DNA of 64,000 nt, from positions 744,001-808,000 of the forward strand of contig JANWWT010000001.1 of assembly GCA_025055675.1 (NCBI GenBank), read 5' to 3'. The notes beneath the pieces were generated by a model. That model ran no database searches. It was not told the origin of the DNA and was given only the letters and a program-made list of their open reading frames with translations. Shown here one piece after another: positions 33,423-42,328 of this stretch. Each line of letters begins with the position of its first letter. The stretch's first letter is position 1. Both the position numbers and the translations under genes were made by a program. This DNA comes from Pseudanabaenaceae cyanobacterium SKYG29 (lineage in GTDB: Bacteria > Cyanobacteriota > Cyanobacteriia > Pseudanabaenales > Pseudanabaenaceae).

Positions 33423-35836
33423 CCCCTGCAGGCAATTGGGATTGTGCTAAAGCGGCGGTCGCAAACGGGGCAGATGCTATTTACTTTGGTTTAGACCAGT
33501 TCAACGCGAGGATGCGGGCTGATAACTTTACATTGGGGGACTTGCCCAAATTGCTGGATTTTCTCCATGGGCGGGGGGTAAGGGGCTATGTCACTCTCAA
33601 CACCCTCATTTTTACAGAGGAACTGGCGGCGGTAGAAAACTACCTCAAGGCAATTATCCAGGCGGGGGTAGATGCAGCGATCGTGCAGGATGTAGGGCTG
33701 TGTTGCTTGATTCGCCATCTTTCTCCCGATTTTCCTATCCATGCTTCCACGCAGATGACAATTACCAGTGCGGCGGGGGTTAACTTTGCCCAGCAGTTGG
33801 GGTGCAATTTAGTGGTTTTGGCGCGGGAGTGTTCTATCCAGGAAATCCAGAAAATTCAGCAACGGGTAGATTTGCCCCTAGAGGTGTTTGTGCATGGGGC
33901 GCTGTGTGTAGCTTATTCGGGACAATGTCTCACTAGTGAAGCTCTAGGGGGTAGGTCAGCCAATCGGGGGGAATGTGCCCAAGCTTGTCGCCTGCCCTAT
34001 GAATTGGTCGTAGATGGCAAGGTCTGGGATGTGGGCGATCGGAAATATCTCCTCAGCCCCCAGGATTTGGCGGGTATTGAGCTGTTGGGGGAATTGCTCA
34101 AAAGTGGGGTAGCTTCTCTCAAGATTGAGGGCAGGTTGAAAACGCCTGAATATGTAGCGGCAGTTACCAAAACCTATAGGCAAGCCCTCGATCGTCTCCT
34201 AGATACGGGGGAATACACACCCACCGATCGGGATTGGTACACTTTGGCGATGAGTTTTTCCAGGGGCTTTTACACGGGGTGGTTGGGGGGAATTGACAAC
34301 CAAAAATTAGTGCACGGGCGCTATAGCAAGAAGCGGGGGGTGTATCTCGGTCAGGTGCGTGCCATCAGGGAGGGAAAGGTATGGTTTCGCTCGGTAGTGC
34401 CCGTGGCAAAGGGAGACGGGGTGGCAATCATCAGAGGGGAGCAGGAATGGGGGGGCAGGGTCTATGGAGTCACAACGCAAGGACAGGAGGTAGGGATTAG
34501 CCTAGGGAAGCAGAATGGGGATTTACGGCAAATCAAGCCAGGGGACGAAGTTTGGAAAACTAGTGACCCCAAACTAGAACAGGAATTACACCAGACCTAC
34601 AAGGGGGAGATTCCCCCCAAACGTTACCCGATCGCTCTCCATGTCACAGGGGCACTCCACCAACCCCTCACCATCACTGCCCAAGACCACCTGGGGCACC
34701 AAGTGTCTATAGACTCTCCCCAACCCCTACAAGCTGCCACTAACCAACCCCTCACCTACGATCAGCTATGGGAGCAACTCAGTCGCCTAGGCAATACGCC
34801 CTTCTATCTGGACAAATTAACTGTTGACCTGCAGGGAGAAGTGATCTTACCCGTGAGTGTCCTCAATCAAATGCGCAGAACAATTGTCAGTAAATTAGCC
34901 CAACATTTATCCCTCCATCCCCAGTGGCAAATAAACCCCCAAGCTTCCTATCTCTCCCTCCTGCCCCCGCCTCCTGCCAACCCAGTAGCAACAGAGAGCC
35001 AACTACTAGTTTTGGTGCGCAATCTAGACCAACTGCGGGTAGCCCTAGACCTAGACATTCCCCTCATCTACTGCGAACTAGAAGACCCCAGGCGCTATAA
35101 AACGATCATTAGCTACGTCCGTCAGTCGGGCAAAGCCAGTCAGATTTGGGTAGCACCGCCCCGCATTACCAAGCCAGGGGAGCAATGGATACTACAACAA
35201 GTGTTGAATAGTGGAGCAGATGGCTATTTAATTCGCAACTACGACCACCTGGAGTTCTTTGGGGACTACCCCACGATCGGGGATTTTTCTTTCAATGTGG
35301 CTAACCCCCTCACAGCGCAATACTTCCTGCGTAACTACCCCCTCCAGCGCCTCACCTGCTCCTATGACCTCAACATTGACCAACTGAGCGACTTAGTACA
35401 GGCTTGCCCTAGGGATTGGCTAGAAGTGACTATTCATCAACATATGCCCCTCTTCCACATGGAGCACTGTGTATTCTGTACCTTTCTCTCTAGCGGCCAA
35501 GACTACACTAACTGCGGTCGTCCCTGCGAAAAACATACAGTGAAATTGCGGGATAGGGTGGGGGTGGAACATATCTTGCAGGCGGATGCGGGTTGTCGCA
35601 ATACTTTATTTAACGGTAGGGCACAGACAGGGGCAGAACATGTCCCCAAATTGCAAAAGCTGGGGGTTAGGTATTTCCGCCTGGAATTTCTGCAGGAACC
35701 ACCCCACCTAGTCGCCACCACCATTCATCTCTATCGCCAACTCCTGGCAGGGCAAATTACAGGCAAAGAAGTGTGGCAAAAACTAAAACTGCAAAATCAG
35801 TTGGGCGTGACCAGAGGCACAACCGATCGGGTATAA
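33407..35836 (+). CDS. Peptidase U32 family protein (RlhA-like), long form
   Basis: 809-residue member of the U32 family; E. coli RlhA, of this family, hydroxylates 23S rRNA C2501. The N-terminal TIM-barrel-like half has LLAPAGNWDCAKAAV, ADAIYFGLDQFNAR and the cysteine cluster segment VAYSGQC...GGRSANRGECAQAC. The second half contains a further set of conserved cysteines (HCVFCTFLSSGQDYTNCGRPC). These cysteines likely hold an iron-sulfur cluster. 809 residues matches the long cyanobacterial/DUF3656 form. Its peptidase label is historical. ATG overlaps the coiled-coil gene. Confidence 0.86.
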   Translation: MVELLAPAGNWDCAKAAVANGADAIYFGLDQFNARMRADNFTLGDLPKLLDFLHGRGVRGYVTLNTLIFTEELAAVENYLKAIIQAGVDAAIVQDVGLCCLIRHLSPDFPIHASTQMTITSAAGVNFAQQLGCNLVVLARECSIQEIQKIQQRVDLPLEVFVHGALCVAYSGQCLTSEALGGRSANRGECAQACRLPYELVVDGKVWDVGDRKYLLSPQDLAGIELLGELLKSGVASLKIEGRLKTPEYVAAVTKTYRQALDRLLDTGEYTPTDRDWYTLAMSFSRGFYTGWLGGIDNQKLVHGRYSKKRGVYLGQVRAIREGKVWFRSVVPVAKGDGVAIIRGEQEWGGRVYGVTTQGQEVGISLGKQNGDLRQIKPGDEVWKTSDPKLEQELHQTYKGEIPPKRYPIALHVTGALHQPLTITAQDHLGHQVSIDSPQPLQAATNQPLTYDQLWEQLSRLGNTPFYLDKLTVDLQGEVILPVSVLNQMRRTIVSKLAQHLSLHPQWQINPQASYLSLLPPPPANPVATESQLLVLVRNLDQLRVALDLDIPLIYCELEDPRRYKTIISYVRQSGKASQIWVAPPRITKPGEQWILQQVLNSGADGYLIRNYDHLEFFGDYPTIGDFSFNVANPLTAQYFLRNYPLQRLTCSYDLNIDQLSDLVQACPRDWLEVTIHQHMPLFHMEHCVFCTFLSSGQDYTNCGRPCEKHTVKLRDRVGVEHILQADAGCRNTLFNGRAQTGAEHVPKLQKLGVRYFRLEFLQEPPHLVATTIHLYRQLLAGQITGKEVWQKLKLQNQLGVTRGTTDRV

Positions 35837-35864
35837 TACGCCCAGTGCCAAGGGGAAGGGAACT

Positions 35865-36131
35865 ATGGATGTCGTGATTAACAGCTTGCTATCAGCTATC
35901 AGCATCTATTCTTTGCTATTGATTGTGCGGGTATTGCTGACCTGGTTTCCCCAAATTGACTGGTATAGCCAACCCTTCCGCTTCCTGAGAGAAATTAGTG
36001 ACCCTTACCTAGACCTCTTCCGTTCTCTTATTCCCCCGATCGGTGGCTGGGATTTGTCCCCCATGTTAGCTATCTTTGTCCTGCAACTGATTTCTGGTAC
36101 ACTGGTAAGCCTAGCTCAACCCAGTTTCTAA
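35865..36131 (+). CDS. ycf19: YggT/Ycf19 family membrane protein
   Basis: 88 residues with two spans. Typical sequence: IYSLLLIVRVLLTWFPQIDWYSQPFRFLREISDPYLDLFR and the repeat-like IPPIGGWDLSPMLAIFVL. Ycf19/YggT proteins are linked to membrane organisation in plastids and cyanobacteria; no enzymatic role. Good ribosome site (GGGAAC with GGAAGG). It lies between the U32 and fabI genes, 4 nt before fabI, in the same direction. Confidence 0.88.
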   Translation: MDVVINSLLSAISIYSLLLIVRVLLTWFPQIDWYSQPFRFLREISDPYLDLFRSLIPPIGGWDLSPMLAIFVLQLISGTLVSLAQPSF

Positions 36132-36135
36132 CTCC

Positions 36136-36954
36136 ATGACAGGATTACTTGACCTGACGGGCAAAAACGCCCTGGTAACCGGCATTGCCAATAATCGCTC
36201 CATTGCCTGGGGAATTGCCCAACAATTACACAAAGCGGGGGCTAATTTGGCGGTGACCTACCTACCGGACGATCGGGACCGCATCAAAAGCAAGGTAGAG
36301 GAATTAACAGCTCCTTTGAACCCCCATCTCATCCTGCCCTGCAACGTGCAAGACGATGCCCAAATTGCTGCTATGTATGAGGCGATCGGGGAAAAGTGGG
36401 GTAGGTTGGACATCCTCATCCACTGTTTAGCGTTTGCCAATAAGGAAGACCTCTCAGGCAGTTTCAGCAATATTTCCCGTGGGGGTTTCCAACTAGCTTT
36501 GGATGTGAGTGCCTATTCCCTCATCGCTCTCTGCCGCGGTGCTAAGCCCCTGATGACTTCTGGAGGCAGTGTAATTACCCTCACCTACATTGGGGGAGTG
36601 CGGGTGATCCCCAACTACAATGTCATGGGTATTGCTAAGGCGGCTTTGGAAATGAATGTCAAGTACTTGGCAGCGGACCTGGGGCCCCACAACATCAGAG
36701 TAAATGGCATTTCCGCCGGTCCCATTCGCACTCTCGCTTCTTCCGCGGTGGGAGACATTCATAAAATGATGCACTATGCCGAAAAGGTTGCCCCCCTGCG
36801 CCGCCTGGTCAGTCAGATTGAGGTGGGAAATGTGGCTGCTTTTCTTGCCAGTGACTTAGCTAGCTGTGTGACAGGACAAATCATCTATGCTGACTGTGGC
36901 TACGAAGTAATGGGCTCTGCCCTGTTTGAGGAGGAAAAAACAGCGGAAAGTTAG
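36136..36954 (+). CDS. fabI: Enoyl-[acyl-carrier-protein] reductase FabI
   Basis: Last reductive step of fatty-acid elongation, NADH-dependent. 272 residues of SDR fold: nucleotide site GIANNRSIAWGIAQQL, GSVITLTYIGG, and the catalytic Tyr-x6-Lys in YNVMGIAKAALE, followed by the ISAGPIRTLASSAVGD substrate loop. It is 4 nt downstream of ycf19 and its last bases overlap, tail to tail by 4 nt, the sigma factor gene. Confidence 0.96.
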   Translation: MTGLLDLTGKNALVTGIANNRSIAWGIAQQLHKAGANLAVTYLPDDRDRIKSKVEELTAPLNPHLILPCNVQDDAQIAAMYEAIGEKWGRLDILIHCLAFANKEDLSGSFSNISRGGFQLALDVSAYSLIALCRGAKPLMTSGGSVITLTYIGGVRVIPNYNVMGIAKAALEMNVKYLAADLGPHNIRVNGISAGPIRTLASSAVGDIHKMMHYAEKVAPLRRLVSQIEVGNVAAFLASDLASCVTGQIIYADCGYEVMGSALFEEEKTAES

Positions 36955-38054
36955 TCATCGATGGGGGTCATGAGTAGTTCTTTGAGCAGCTTCAGGCCCT
37001 TTTTTACCTGGCGGGAGACCGTTACAGCACTGATACCCAGCATTTCTGCCACCTCTTTATAGGTGAATTCCCGCACAAATACAAATTCCAAAATCTGTTG
37101 CGTCTTTTTCTCTAGGGTACTCATAGCTTCCCGCAGGCGGATCACATCTTCCTGGGCTAATTGAAAGTCCCGATAGCGATTGTCAGGTAGCATGTCCCCC
37201 AAAGAAGCTGTCGTATCCTCATCCTCGGTTAGGGGGGTGTCCAAACTCAGGGGCGATCGGTTTTGCAAAGCTAACTTAATTTCTTGCCACTCCTCCACAC
37301 TGATTTGCAGAGCTTGGGCAATTTCTTGGCTAGTAGGTTCCCGCCCTAATTCTTCCCGCAGGCGTTTGTGGTGCTGTCCCGCTTCACTGTAGAGTTCCTG
37401 CCAGCGCCGTGGTACTTTGATAGTGGGGCTTTTGTCCCGTAAATAGTGCTGGATTTCCCCGCGAATGTAAGGCAGAGCAAAGGAACTAAAGGCATACCCA
37501 CGGGATAGATCAAAGCGCTCGATCGCTCTGATCAGTCCCAGGCAGCCTACCTGCATCAGCTCTTCCCAGGACTCTTGACATTGACTTGCCCAATGACTGG
37601 CTTCCTTACGCACCAAACCGATATTGAGGTTGACAATTTGATTGCGCAGCCCAAGGGTGGGATTTTGCTGATACAACTCCAATAGCTCCCTGGTTCTGGT
37701 CTTCACTGTGTCTGCTGTAGTTGCTCCCTTGTCCTTCTCACAAATCCCCGTTAGTTTCTGGCAAATGTACTCCTTGGCAAACAAAGCAAAAGGTTGCTCT
37801 CCTCCCAAGTCGAAGCGATGAAAAGCCTCCTCCAAAGCCCTCTGGCTGGTTTCCATCAACTGCTCGGGTGGATATAAGTCCCCAAACTCTGCCAAAACCT
37901 CATAGACAATCCCCATATTCAAACGGATTAACTTCTGCAGGAGGCTAGGGCGCGGCTCCTCCTGATAAGCACGCAGTAACCGCAAAATCTTGGCTTCCCG
38001 CTGGTCTGGGGAATACTGACTCACGACCAGTTTCTGGGGACCCTCCTGAACCAT
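36951..38054 (-). CDS. Group 3 sigma factor (SigF/SigJ type) with duplicated region 2
   Basis: 367-residue RNA polymerase sigma factor. The C-terminal 250 residues have regular regions 2 (MQVGCLGLIRAIERFDLSRGYAF), 3 (EELGREPTSQEIAQAL) and 4 (TYKEVAEMLGISAVTVSRQVKKGLKLL). Ahead of this, residues 23-101 repeat the region 1.2/2 pattern in degenerate form (LLRAYQEEPRPSLLQKLIRLN...ALEEAFHRFDLGGEQPFALFA). That makes it about 100 residues longer than SigF-type proteins. Cyanobacterial SigF controls pili and motility, SigJ desiccation responses; subtype is not decided here. No anti-sigma gene is adjacent. Confidence 0.87.
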   Translation of the reverse strand: MVQEGPQKLVVSQYSPDQREAKILRLLRAYQEEPRPSLLQKLIRLNMGIVYEVLAEFGDLYPPEQLMETSQRALEEAFHRFDLGGEQPFALFAKEYICQKLTGICEKDKGATTADTVKTRTRELLELYQQNPTLGLRNQIVNLNIGLVRKEASHWASQCQESWEELMQVGCLGLIRAIERFDLSRGYAFSSFALPYIRGEIQHYLRDKSPTIKVPRRWQELYSEAGQHHKRLREELGREPTSQEIAQALQISVEEWQEIKLALQNRSPLSLDTPLTEDEDTTASLGDMLPDNRYRDFQLAQEDVIRLREAMSTLEKKTQQILEFVFVREFTYKEVAEMLGISAVTVSRQVKKGLKLLKELLMTPIDD

Positions 38055-38126
38055 ACACCGCCATTATACGTTGCCTCCTCCCCCGCGCAGAATTAAGGCG
38101 AGGTTAATAAATTTAACGATCGGTTA

Positions 38127-38141
38127 TGATAATCATTATCG
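38127..38141 (+). promoter_or_regulatory. znuA: Zur box upstream of znuA
   Basis: TGATAAT-C-ATTATCG, a 7-1-7 inverted repeat nearly identical to the Zur operator of cyanobacteria, ending 9 bp before the znuA ATG. Predicts repression of znuA-znuC in zinc sufficiency. Confidence 0.8.
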
Positions 38142-38150
38142 TGTCTGGGA

Positions 38151-39065
38151 ATGGGTATGCGTAAGTTAGTTACTGCCCTGGGATTGTTGGCGTTACTGGG
38201 TTTTCCTGGTTGGGGACAGAGTCAGAGACCGAAGGTGGTAGCCACGTTTCTGCCCATGTACTGGTTTACTAAGGGGGTAGTGGGGGACAGAGCGGATGTA
38301 GAGGTGCTGGTGCCCCCTGGCATGAGTGCCCATGAGTATCAAGCAACACCTGCCAATGCCCGTACCCTTGCCCAGGCAAACGTAGTGGTGATGAACGGTC
38401 TAGGCTTAGAGGAATTTATGACGGGCTTGCTGAAAAATGTGGGTAAGCGCAATCTACGGGTAATTGATGCTAGCAAAGGTATCCAGCCCCTCAAGGAAGA
38501 GGGACATAAACACAATCATGGTCACGACCACAAGCATGGACACGGTCATAGCCACAGTGCAGGTAATCCCCATGTCTGGTTAGATCCCGTTCTAGCTATC
38601 CAGCAAGTGAATAATATCCGAGATGGTTTAGTGGCGGCTGACCCCCCCAATGCCCCAGTCTACAAAACTAATGCGGCTAATTTCATCAAGCAGCTACAGA
38701 ACCTAGACCAAGAATTCCGCAACAGGTTAGCGCCTGTGAGGGGCTGCAAGTTTATTGCCTTCCATGATGCCTTCCCCTACCTAGCCAAGCGCTACGGTCT
38801 GCAGCAAATGGCGGTGGTGGAATTGCCGGAAGATGTCCTCAAACCCCAAGACATCCAACGGGTGAAAAGTGCTGCCCAAAAATTCCCAGTTAAAGCGCTC
38901 CTCTCAGAGCCAGGGGTTGATGATAAGAGATTGCAACAAATTGCCCAGGAACTCAAATTGCCTGTGAGAACTCTTGACCCTCTAGAACGGGGAGAACTCC
39001 AGTCTGACTACTACTTTAGGGTGATGCGCCAGAACTTGGCAACCTTGGAGGCGGTGTGTAAGTAG
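38151..39065 (+). CDS. znuA: Zinc ABC transporter substrate-binding protein ZnuA
   Basis: Periplasmic zinc-binding protein of the cluster 9 family, 304 residues, with signal peptide (ends near GWGQ). A His-rich metal loop (EEGHKHNHGHDHKHGHGHSH) separates the two lobes; metal ligands include His in MSAHEYQATP, His in NPHVWLDP, and His in FHDAFPYLAKRYG. A Zur box sits just upstream. znuC follows after 9 nt; znuB is not present in the neighbourhood. Start ATG is one of two in frame six bases apart. Confidence 0.94.
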   Translation: MGMRKLVTALGLLALLGFPGWGQSQRPKVVATFLPMYWFTKGVVGDRADVEVLVPPGMSAHEYQATPANARTLAQANVVVMNGLGLEEFMTGLLKNVGKRNLRVIDASKGIQPLKEEGHKHNHGHDHKHGHGHSHSAGNPHVWLDPVLAIQQVNNIRDGLVAADPPNAPVYKTNAANFIKQLQNLDQEFRNRLAPVRGCKFIAFHDAFPYLAKRYGLQQMAVVELPEDVLKPQDIQRVKSAAQKFPVKALLSEPGVDDKRLQQIAQELKLPVRTLDPLERGELQSDYYFRVMRQNLATLEAVCK

Positions 39066-39074
39066 GGACAAGAT

Positions 39075-39779
39075 TTGAGCAAGCGCAAGGAGATAGAACA
39101 CCAGGATAGGGAAGCCCAACCCCTCTTGCGGGTGGAGAATTTGACGATCGATCGGGGTCATTGCCGTGTCGTGGAGGGAGTGTCTTTCCAGTTACCTGTG
39201 GGCAGCCACACAGCGATCGTTGGTCCCAATGGGGCAGGTAAGAGTTCCCTAGTGCAGGCGATTCTGGGTTTGATTCCCTATCGGGGGCGGGTAGAGTTTC
39301 TCCGTCAGCCTGTTGTGGGCTATGTACCACAAAAATTGCCTTTCCCTCGTAATTTCCCCCTGTCCGTGGCAGAGATGGTGGCTCTCGGCTGTGCCCAGCG
39401 GTCTGCGGGTTGTAAACAGAGGGTGCGGGAGGCTCTCTACCAAGTGGGGTTAGACCATAAACGACAAAAACCGATCGGGGGGTTGAGTGGCGGGGAGCTA
39501 AAACGGATGCTTTTGGCTTACTGTCTTGTCTTGCAGCCGCAGTTTTTGGTGCTGGATGAAGCACTAGCGGGAGTCGATCGGGCGGGAGCTGTAGCTTTTA
39601 CAGAACTGCTGGGACAGTTACAGTCTCTGTATGGTTGGACAATTTTACAGGTCTCCCATGATTTGTCCTTGCTACGGCAACAGGTGGATTGGGTGATTGG
39701 TATTAATCGCTCCGTAGTTTTTATGGGTAAACCCGACCAAGTGTTAGAGGGAGAGTATCTCCAAAGATTGTACAGCTAG
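39075..39779 (+). CDS. znuC: Zinc ABC transporter ATP-binding protein ZnuC
   Basis: 234-residue ATPase. Walker A is GPNGAGKSSL, signature GLSGGELKRMLLA, Walker B FLVLDEALAG, switch His VSHDLSLL. The VGYVPQKLPFPRNFPLSVAEMV block is the family's Q-loop region for metal ABC ATPases. It starts at TTG; the next in-frame methionine would remove the first strand. Zinc specificity is inferred from the preceding znuA and Zur box. The permease is not in this operon. Confidence 0.9.
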   Translation: MSKRKEIEHQDREAQPLLRVENLTIDRGHCRVVEGVSFQLPVGSHTAIVGPNGAGKSSLVQAILGLIPYRGRVEFLRQPVVGYVPQKLPFPRNFPLSVAEMVALGCAQRSAGCKQRVREALYQVGLDHKRQKPIGGLSGGELKRMLLAYCLVLQPQFLVLDEALAGVDRAGAVAFTELLGQLQSLYGWTILQVSHDLSLLRQQVDWVIGINRSVVFMGKPDQVLEGEYLQRLYS

Positions 39780-39824
39780 GGGCACAGATGGTTTAAGATT
39801 AGGGATGTTGTGAAGGGGTTGTCT

Positions 39825-40499
39825 GTGAATACTGTCCCTACGGTTGCTGATACTAAGCGCACATTTTTGCGAGCTTTCCCTCACCCCATCAGTGCTGTCT
39901 ATCGCAAAATAATTGACGAACTGTTGGTGGAACTCCATCTGCTGACGGTGGATACGACTTTTCGTTATGATTGCGTATTTGCCCTAGGGACTGTCACCAT
40001 TTTTGACCAATTTATGGAGGGCTATCGAGGTGATGTACAACCCCTCTGGGAAGCGCTCATCCGATCGGTACGCCTTGACCCCCAACAGCTGCGCCAGGAT
40101 GCCCAGAAACTCATAGAACTGGTAGATAGTTACCCCCAAGAGGTACAGCAGCTCCTTACCAGCCTCAAAAGCACGATTGATTTGTCTCCTTTAGATGCTC
40201 ACTGGCAGGCTATTGCTGCTAATCCGCGGTTCAAATACAGTCGCCTGTTTGCTGTGGGTCTATTCACTCTTATTGCTAAACTGACACCAGAAGAAGCCCA
40301 GAGGACTGATCTGCTAAAACAAGCTTGCCAAGCTCTCTACCCCCATTGGGGTCTGGAAAATAGCCATCCTGCCGATCGGTTTTTGCGCGATCTAGATATT
40401 TACCGCTCGAATTTGGAAAAGGTGCAGCAGACGAAACAAATGATGGCAGACCTAGTAGAGGCAGAACGGAAGAAAAAAGCAAAGCAATCTTCGGCGTGA
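39825..40499 (+). CDS. thf1: Thylakoid formation protein Thf1/Psb29
   Basis: Protein associated with photosystem II repair and FtsH protease stability. About 224 residues, helical. Hallmarks: TVADTKRTFLRAF and RKIIDELLVELHLLTVDTTFRYD at the start, ALGTVTIFDQFMEGY, and ADRFLRDLDIYRSNLEKVQQ near the end. I start at the GTG of VNTVPTVADT, where the family begins, rather than a GTG five codons upstream. Cytoplasmic or thylakoid-bound. 7 nt after its stop the ABC-2 permease gene begins. Confidence 0.94.
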   Translation: MNTVPTVADTKRTFLRAFPHPISAVYRKIIDELLVELHLLTVDTTFRYDCVFALGTVTIFDQFMEGYRGDVQPLWEALIRSVRLDPQQLRQDAQKLIELVDSYPQEVQQLLTSLKSTIDLSPLDAHWQAIAANPRFKYSRLFAVGLFTLIAKLTPEEAQRTDLLKQACQALYPHWGLENSHPADRFLRDLDIYRSNLEKVQQTKQMMADLVEAERKKKAKQSSA

Positions 40500-40506
40500 A
40501 GGTGTT

Positions 40507-41271
40507 ATGTGGCAGGGAACGATCGCGGTTGCCCAACGCATTCTCTGTGAGCTCTGTCGGCGGCGTCGGAGCTTGATTTTGTGGGCTATTTTCCCTGTCT
40601 TTATTCTGCTGTTGAATGTGGCGATTTTGGAAGAAAGAACACAGCTGTCTCTGGCGGAAGCCTATAAATTGGCTACTCCTTTGACGATCGTGGGTGCAGC
40701 TCTTTTTTTTAGTTGTCTAGGAGGTACAGTATCCACTGTTGTAGCGGAACGAGAGCAGCAGACGATTAAACGCTTGTTTCTGTCTCCTCTTTCTGGTCTT
40801 GGTTATTTCCTGGGCATTTTTCTTGCCCATAGTTTGATTGGGGTAGGACAAACACTGATTGTTTTTACGATGGCTGTGGTGGCGGGGGCAAAATTTGAGG
40901 GGTCTATTGCTCTGGTTGTTTTGGTGATTGCTCTTAGTATTCTCGCCTATGTGGGATGCGGCTTTATATTGGGGACACAGATTGCTAAACGGACAGAAGA
41001 TGTCAATGCTTTGATTGCTACCTTTGGTGTGCCCTTACTTTTGCTAGGGGGCTCTTTCATTCCCGCAGAGTTCTTTCCTGCCAATCTCAAAGAGATTGCC
41101 CTGTGGAATCCTGTCTATCACATCAATGAGTTACTAGCTGGTGTGCTACAGGATCGAGCTTGGTCTGACATTAGTCATCATTTTACCTTTCTCCTCGCCT
41201 TTGCCCTGGTGATGGTGGTGGGAGCCTGGCTATCCTACAATCAAATGCGTGAGCGGGAGCGCCATCTCTAG
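40507..41271 (+). CDS. ABC-2 type transporter permease
   Basis: 254-residue membrane protein with six predicted spans, of the ABC-2 exporter family. Characteristic: FSCLGGTVSTVVAEREQQTIKRLFLSPLS, where the conserved E-R-E-xx-T-x-k-RL segment is the coupling helix, and GGSFIPAEFFP...NPVYHINELL near the end. It overlaps the partner ATPase by one base (TAGTG). Export of lipid, drug or polysaccharide precursor is typical; substrate unknown. Confidence 0.88.
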   Translation: MWQGTIAVAQRILCELCRRRRSLILWAIFPVFILLLNVAILEERTQLSLAEAYKLATPLTIVGAALFFSCLGGTVSTVVAEREQQTIKRLFLSPLSGLGYFLGIFLAHSLIGVGQTLIVFTMAVVAGAKFEGSIALVVLVIALSILAYVGCGFILGTQIAKRTEDVNALIATFGVPLLLLGGSFIPAEFFPANLKEIALWNPVYHINELLAGVLQDRAWSDISHHFTFLLAFALVMVVGAWLSYNQMRERERHL

Positions 41272-42164
41272 TGTTGCAACTAGAAGGTATCTACAAAGCG
41301 TTTGGCGATCAGCAAGTACTAACTAATCTCCATATCAATGTGGAAACTGGCACGGTCTACGGTCTATTGGGACCGAATGGCGCAGGTAAAACTACTACCA
41401 TCAACATCATTTGCCACTTACTGCAACCCGATCGGGGTCAAGTCTGGCTTGATGATACTCCCCTTGGTTCCCACAACAGACACCTGATTGGTGTGGCACC
41501 CCAACAAAATCTCATTTACCCATCTCTTACTTGTCGAGAGAATCTCTGCTTTTTTGGTCAGCTCTATGGTCTATGGGGGAAACAACTGCAAGACAGAGTT
41601 AAAACTTGCCTGGAGTTAGTCGATTTGACCGATCGAGCAGATAGTGTAGCAGAAACCCTCAGTGGCGGCATGCAGAGGCGTTTAAGTATTGCCATTGCCC
41701 TTATTCATCAACCAAAGCTAGTGATTTTGGATGAACCAACCACAGGCTTGGATTTAGAAGCCCGCTATCAGATGTGGTCAGTCATCCGCCATTTGCAAGA
41801 CACAGGTACAACTCTCCTCATCAGTAGTCATTTTCTCGATGAAATTGAGCGCCTATGCAACAAGATTGGCATTTTGCAGCGGGGGAAATTGATTGCCGAA
41901 GGTACTCTCCAACAACTCAGACAGCATATCCCCGCCCAGGAAATTGTTACCATTCAATCCCCTGACGAACAGGCAATCCTCGATCGTGCCCAGGCTTTGG
42001 GTTTAGTCAGCCGTCGCTATGGACAGCAACTAGCTCTCTGGATACCTGACCTGTGGGAGCTAAAACAGATTTTGGAATATTTTGCAGGCATACCGATCGA
42101 TGCTATTACCCGCCAACCAGTGAGCCTAGAACACATCTACCTGGAGCTAAGCCAAGGGGTTTGA
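41271..42164 (+). CDS. ABC transporter ATP-binding protein, partner of the ABC-2 permease
   Basis: 297-residue ATPase starting at GTG. Walker A is GPNGAGKTTT, signature LSGGMQRRLSIA, Walker B VILDEPTTGLD, switch His ISSHFLDE. The C-terminal extension is of the DrrA type. It overlaps the permease gene by one base, so this is a complete exporter. Distinct from the lone ATPase at 23508. Substrate unknown. Confidence 0.9.
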   Translation: MLQLEGIYKAFGDQQVLTNLHINVETGTVYGLLGPNGAGKTTTINIICHLLQPDRGQVWLDDTPLGSHNRHLIGVAPQQNLIYPSLTCRENLCFFGQLYGLWGKQLQDRVKTCLELVDLTDRADSVAETLSGGMQRRLSIAIALIHQPKLVILDEPTTGLDLEARYQMWSVIRHLQDTGTTLLISSHFLDEIERLCNKIGILQRGKLIAEGTLQQLRQHIPAQEIVTIQSPDEQAILDRAQALGLVSRRYGQQLALWIPDLWELKQILEYFAGIPIDAITRQPVSLEHIYLELSQGV

Positions 42165-42328
42165 CAATCATACCCAGTGGGACAGGACAGCCTTCCTGTT
42201 TGTAGTTGGTTTGACATAAGCCCTTTCTAAACATCTTTGAGTGAGGGATGTATAAATTTGGGCAAAACTGCCCTGGAAAAGAATTTGAGGGAAGAGTTAA
42301 ATTAGCGACGCACAGATCGACGCACATT

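Noticed and set aside
39016-39564. 182-codon minus-strand frame over znuC
   Set aside because: Pro/Ser-rich antisense shadow of znuC, which has full ABC ATPase motifs.
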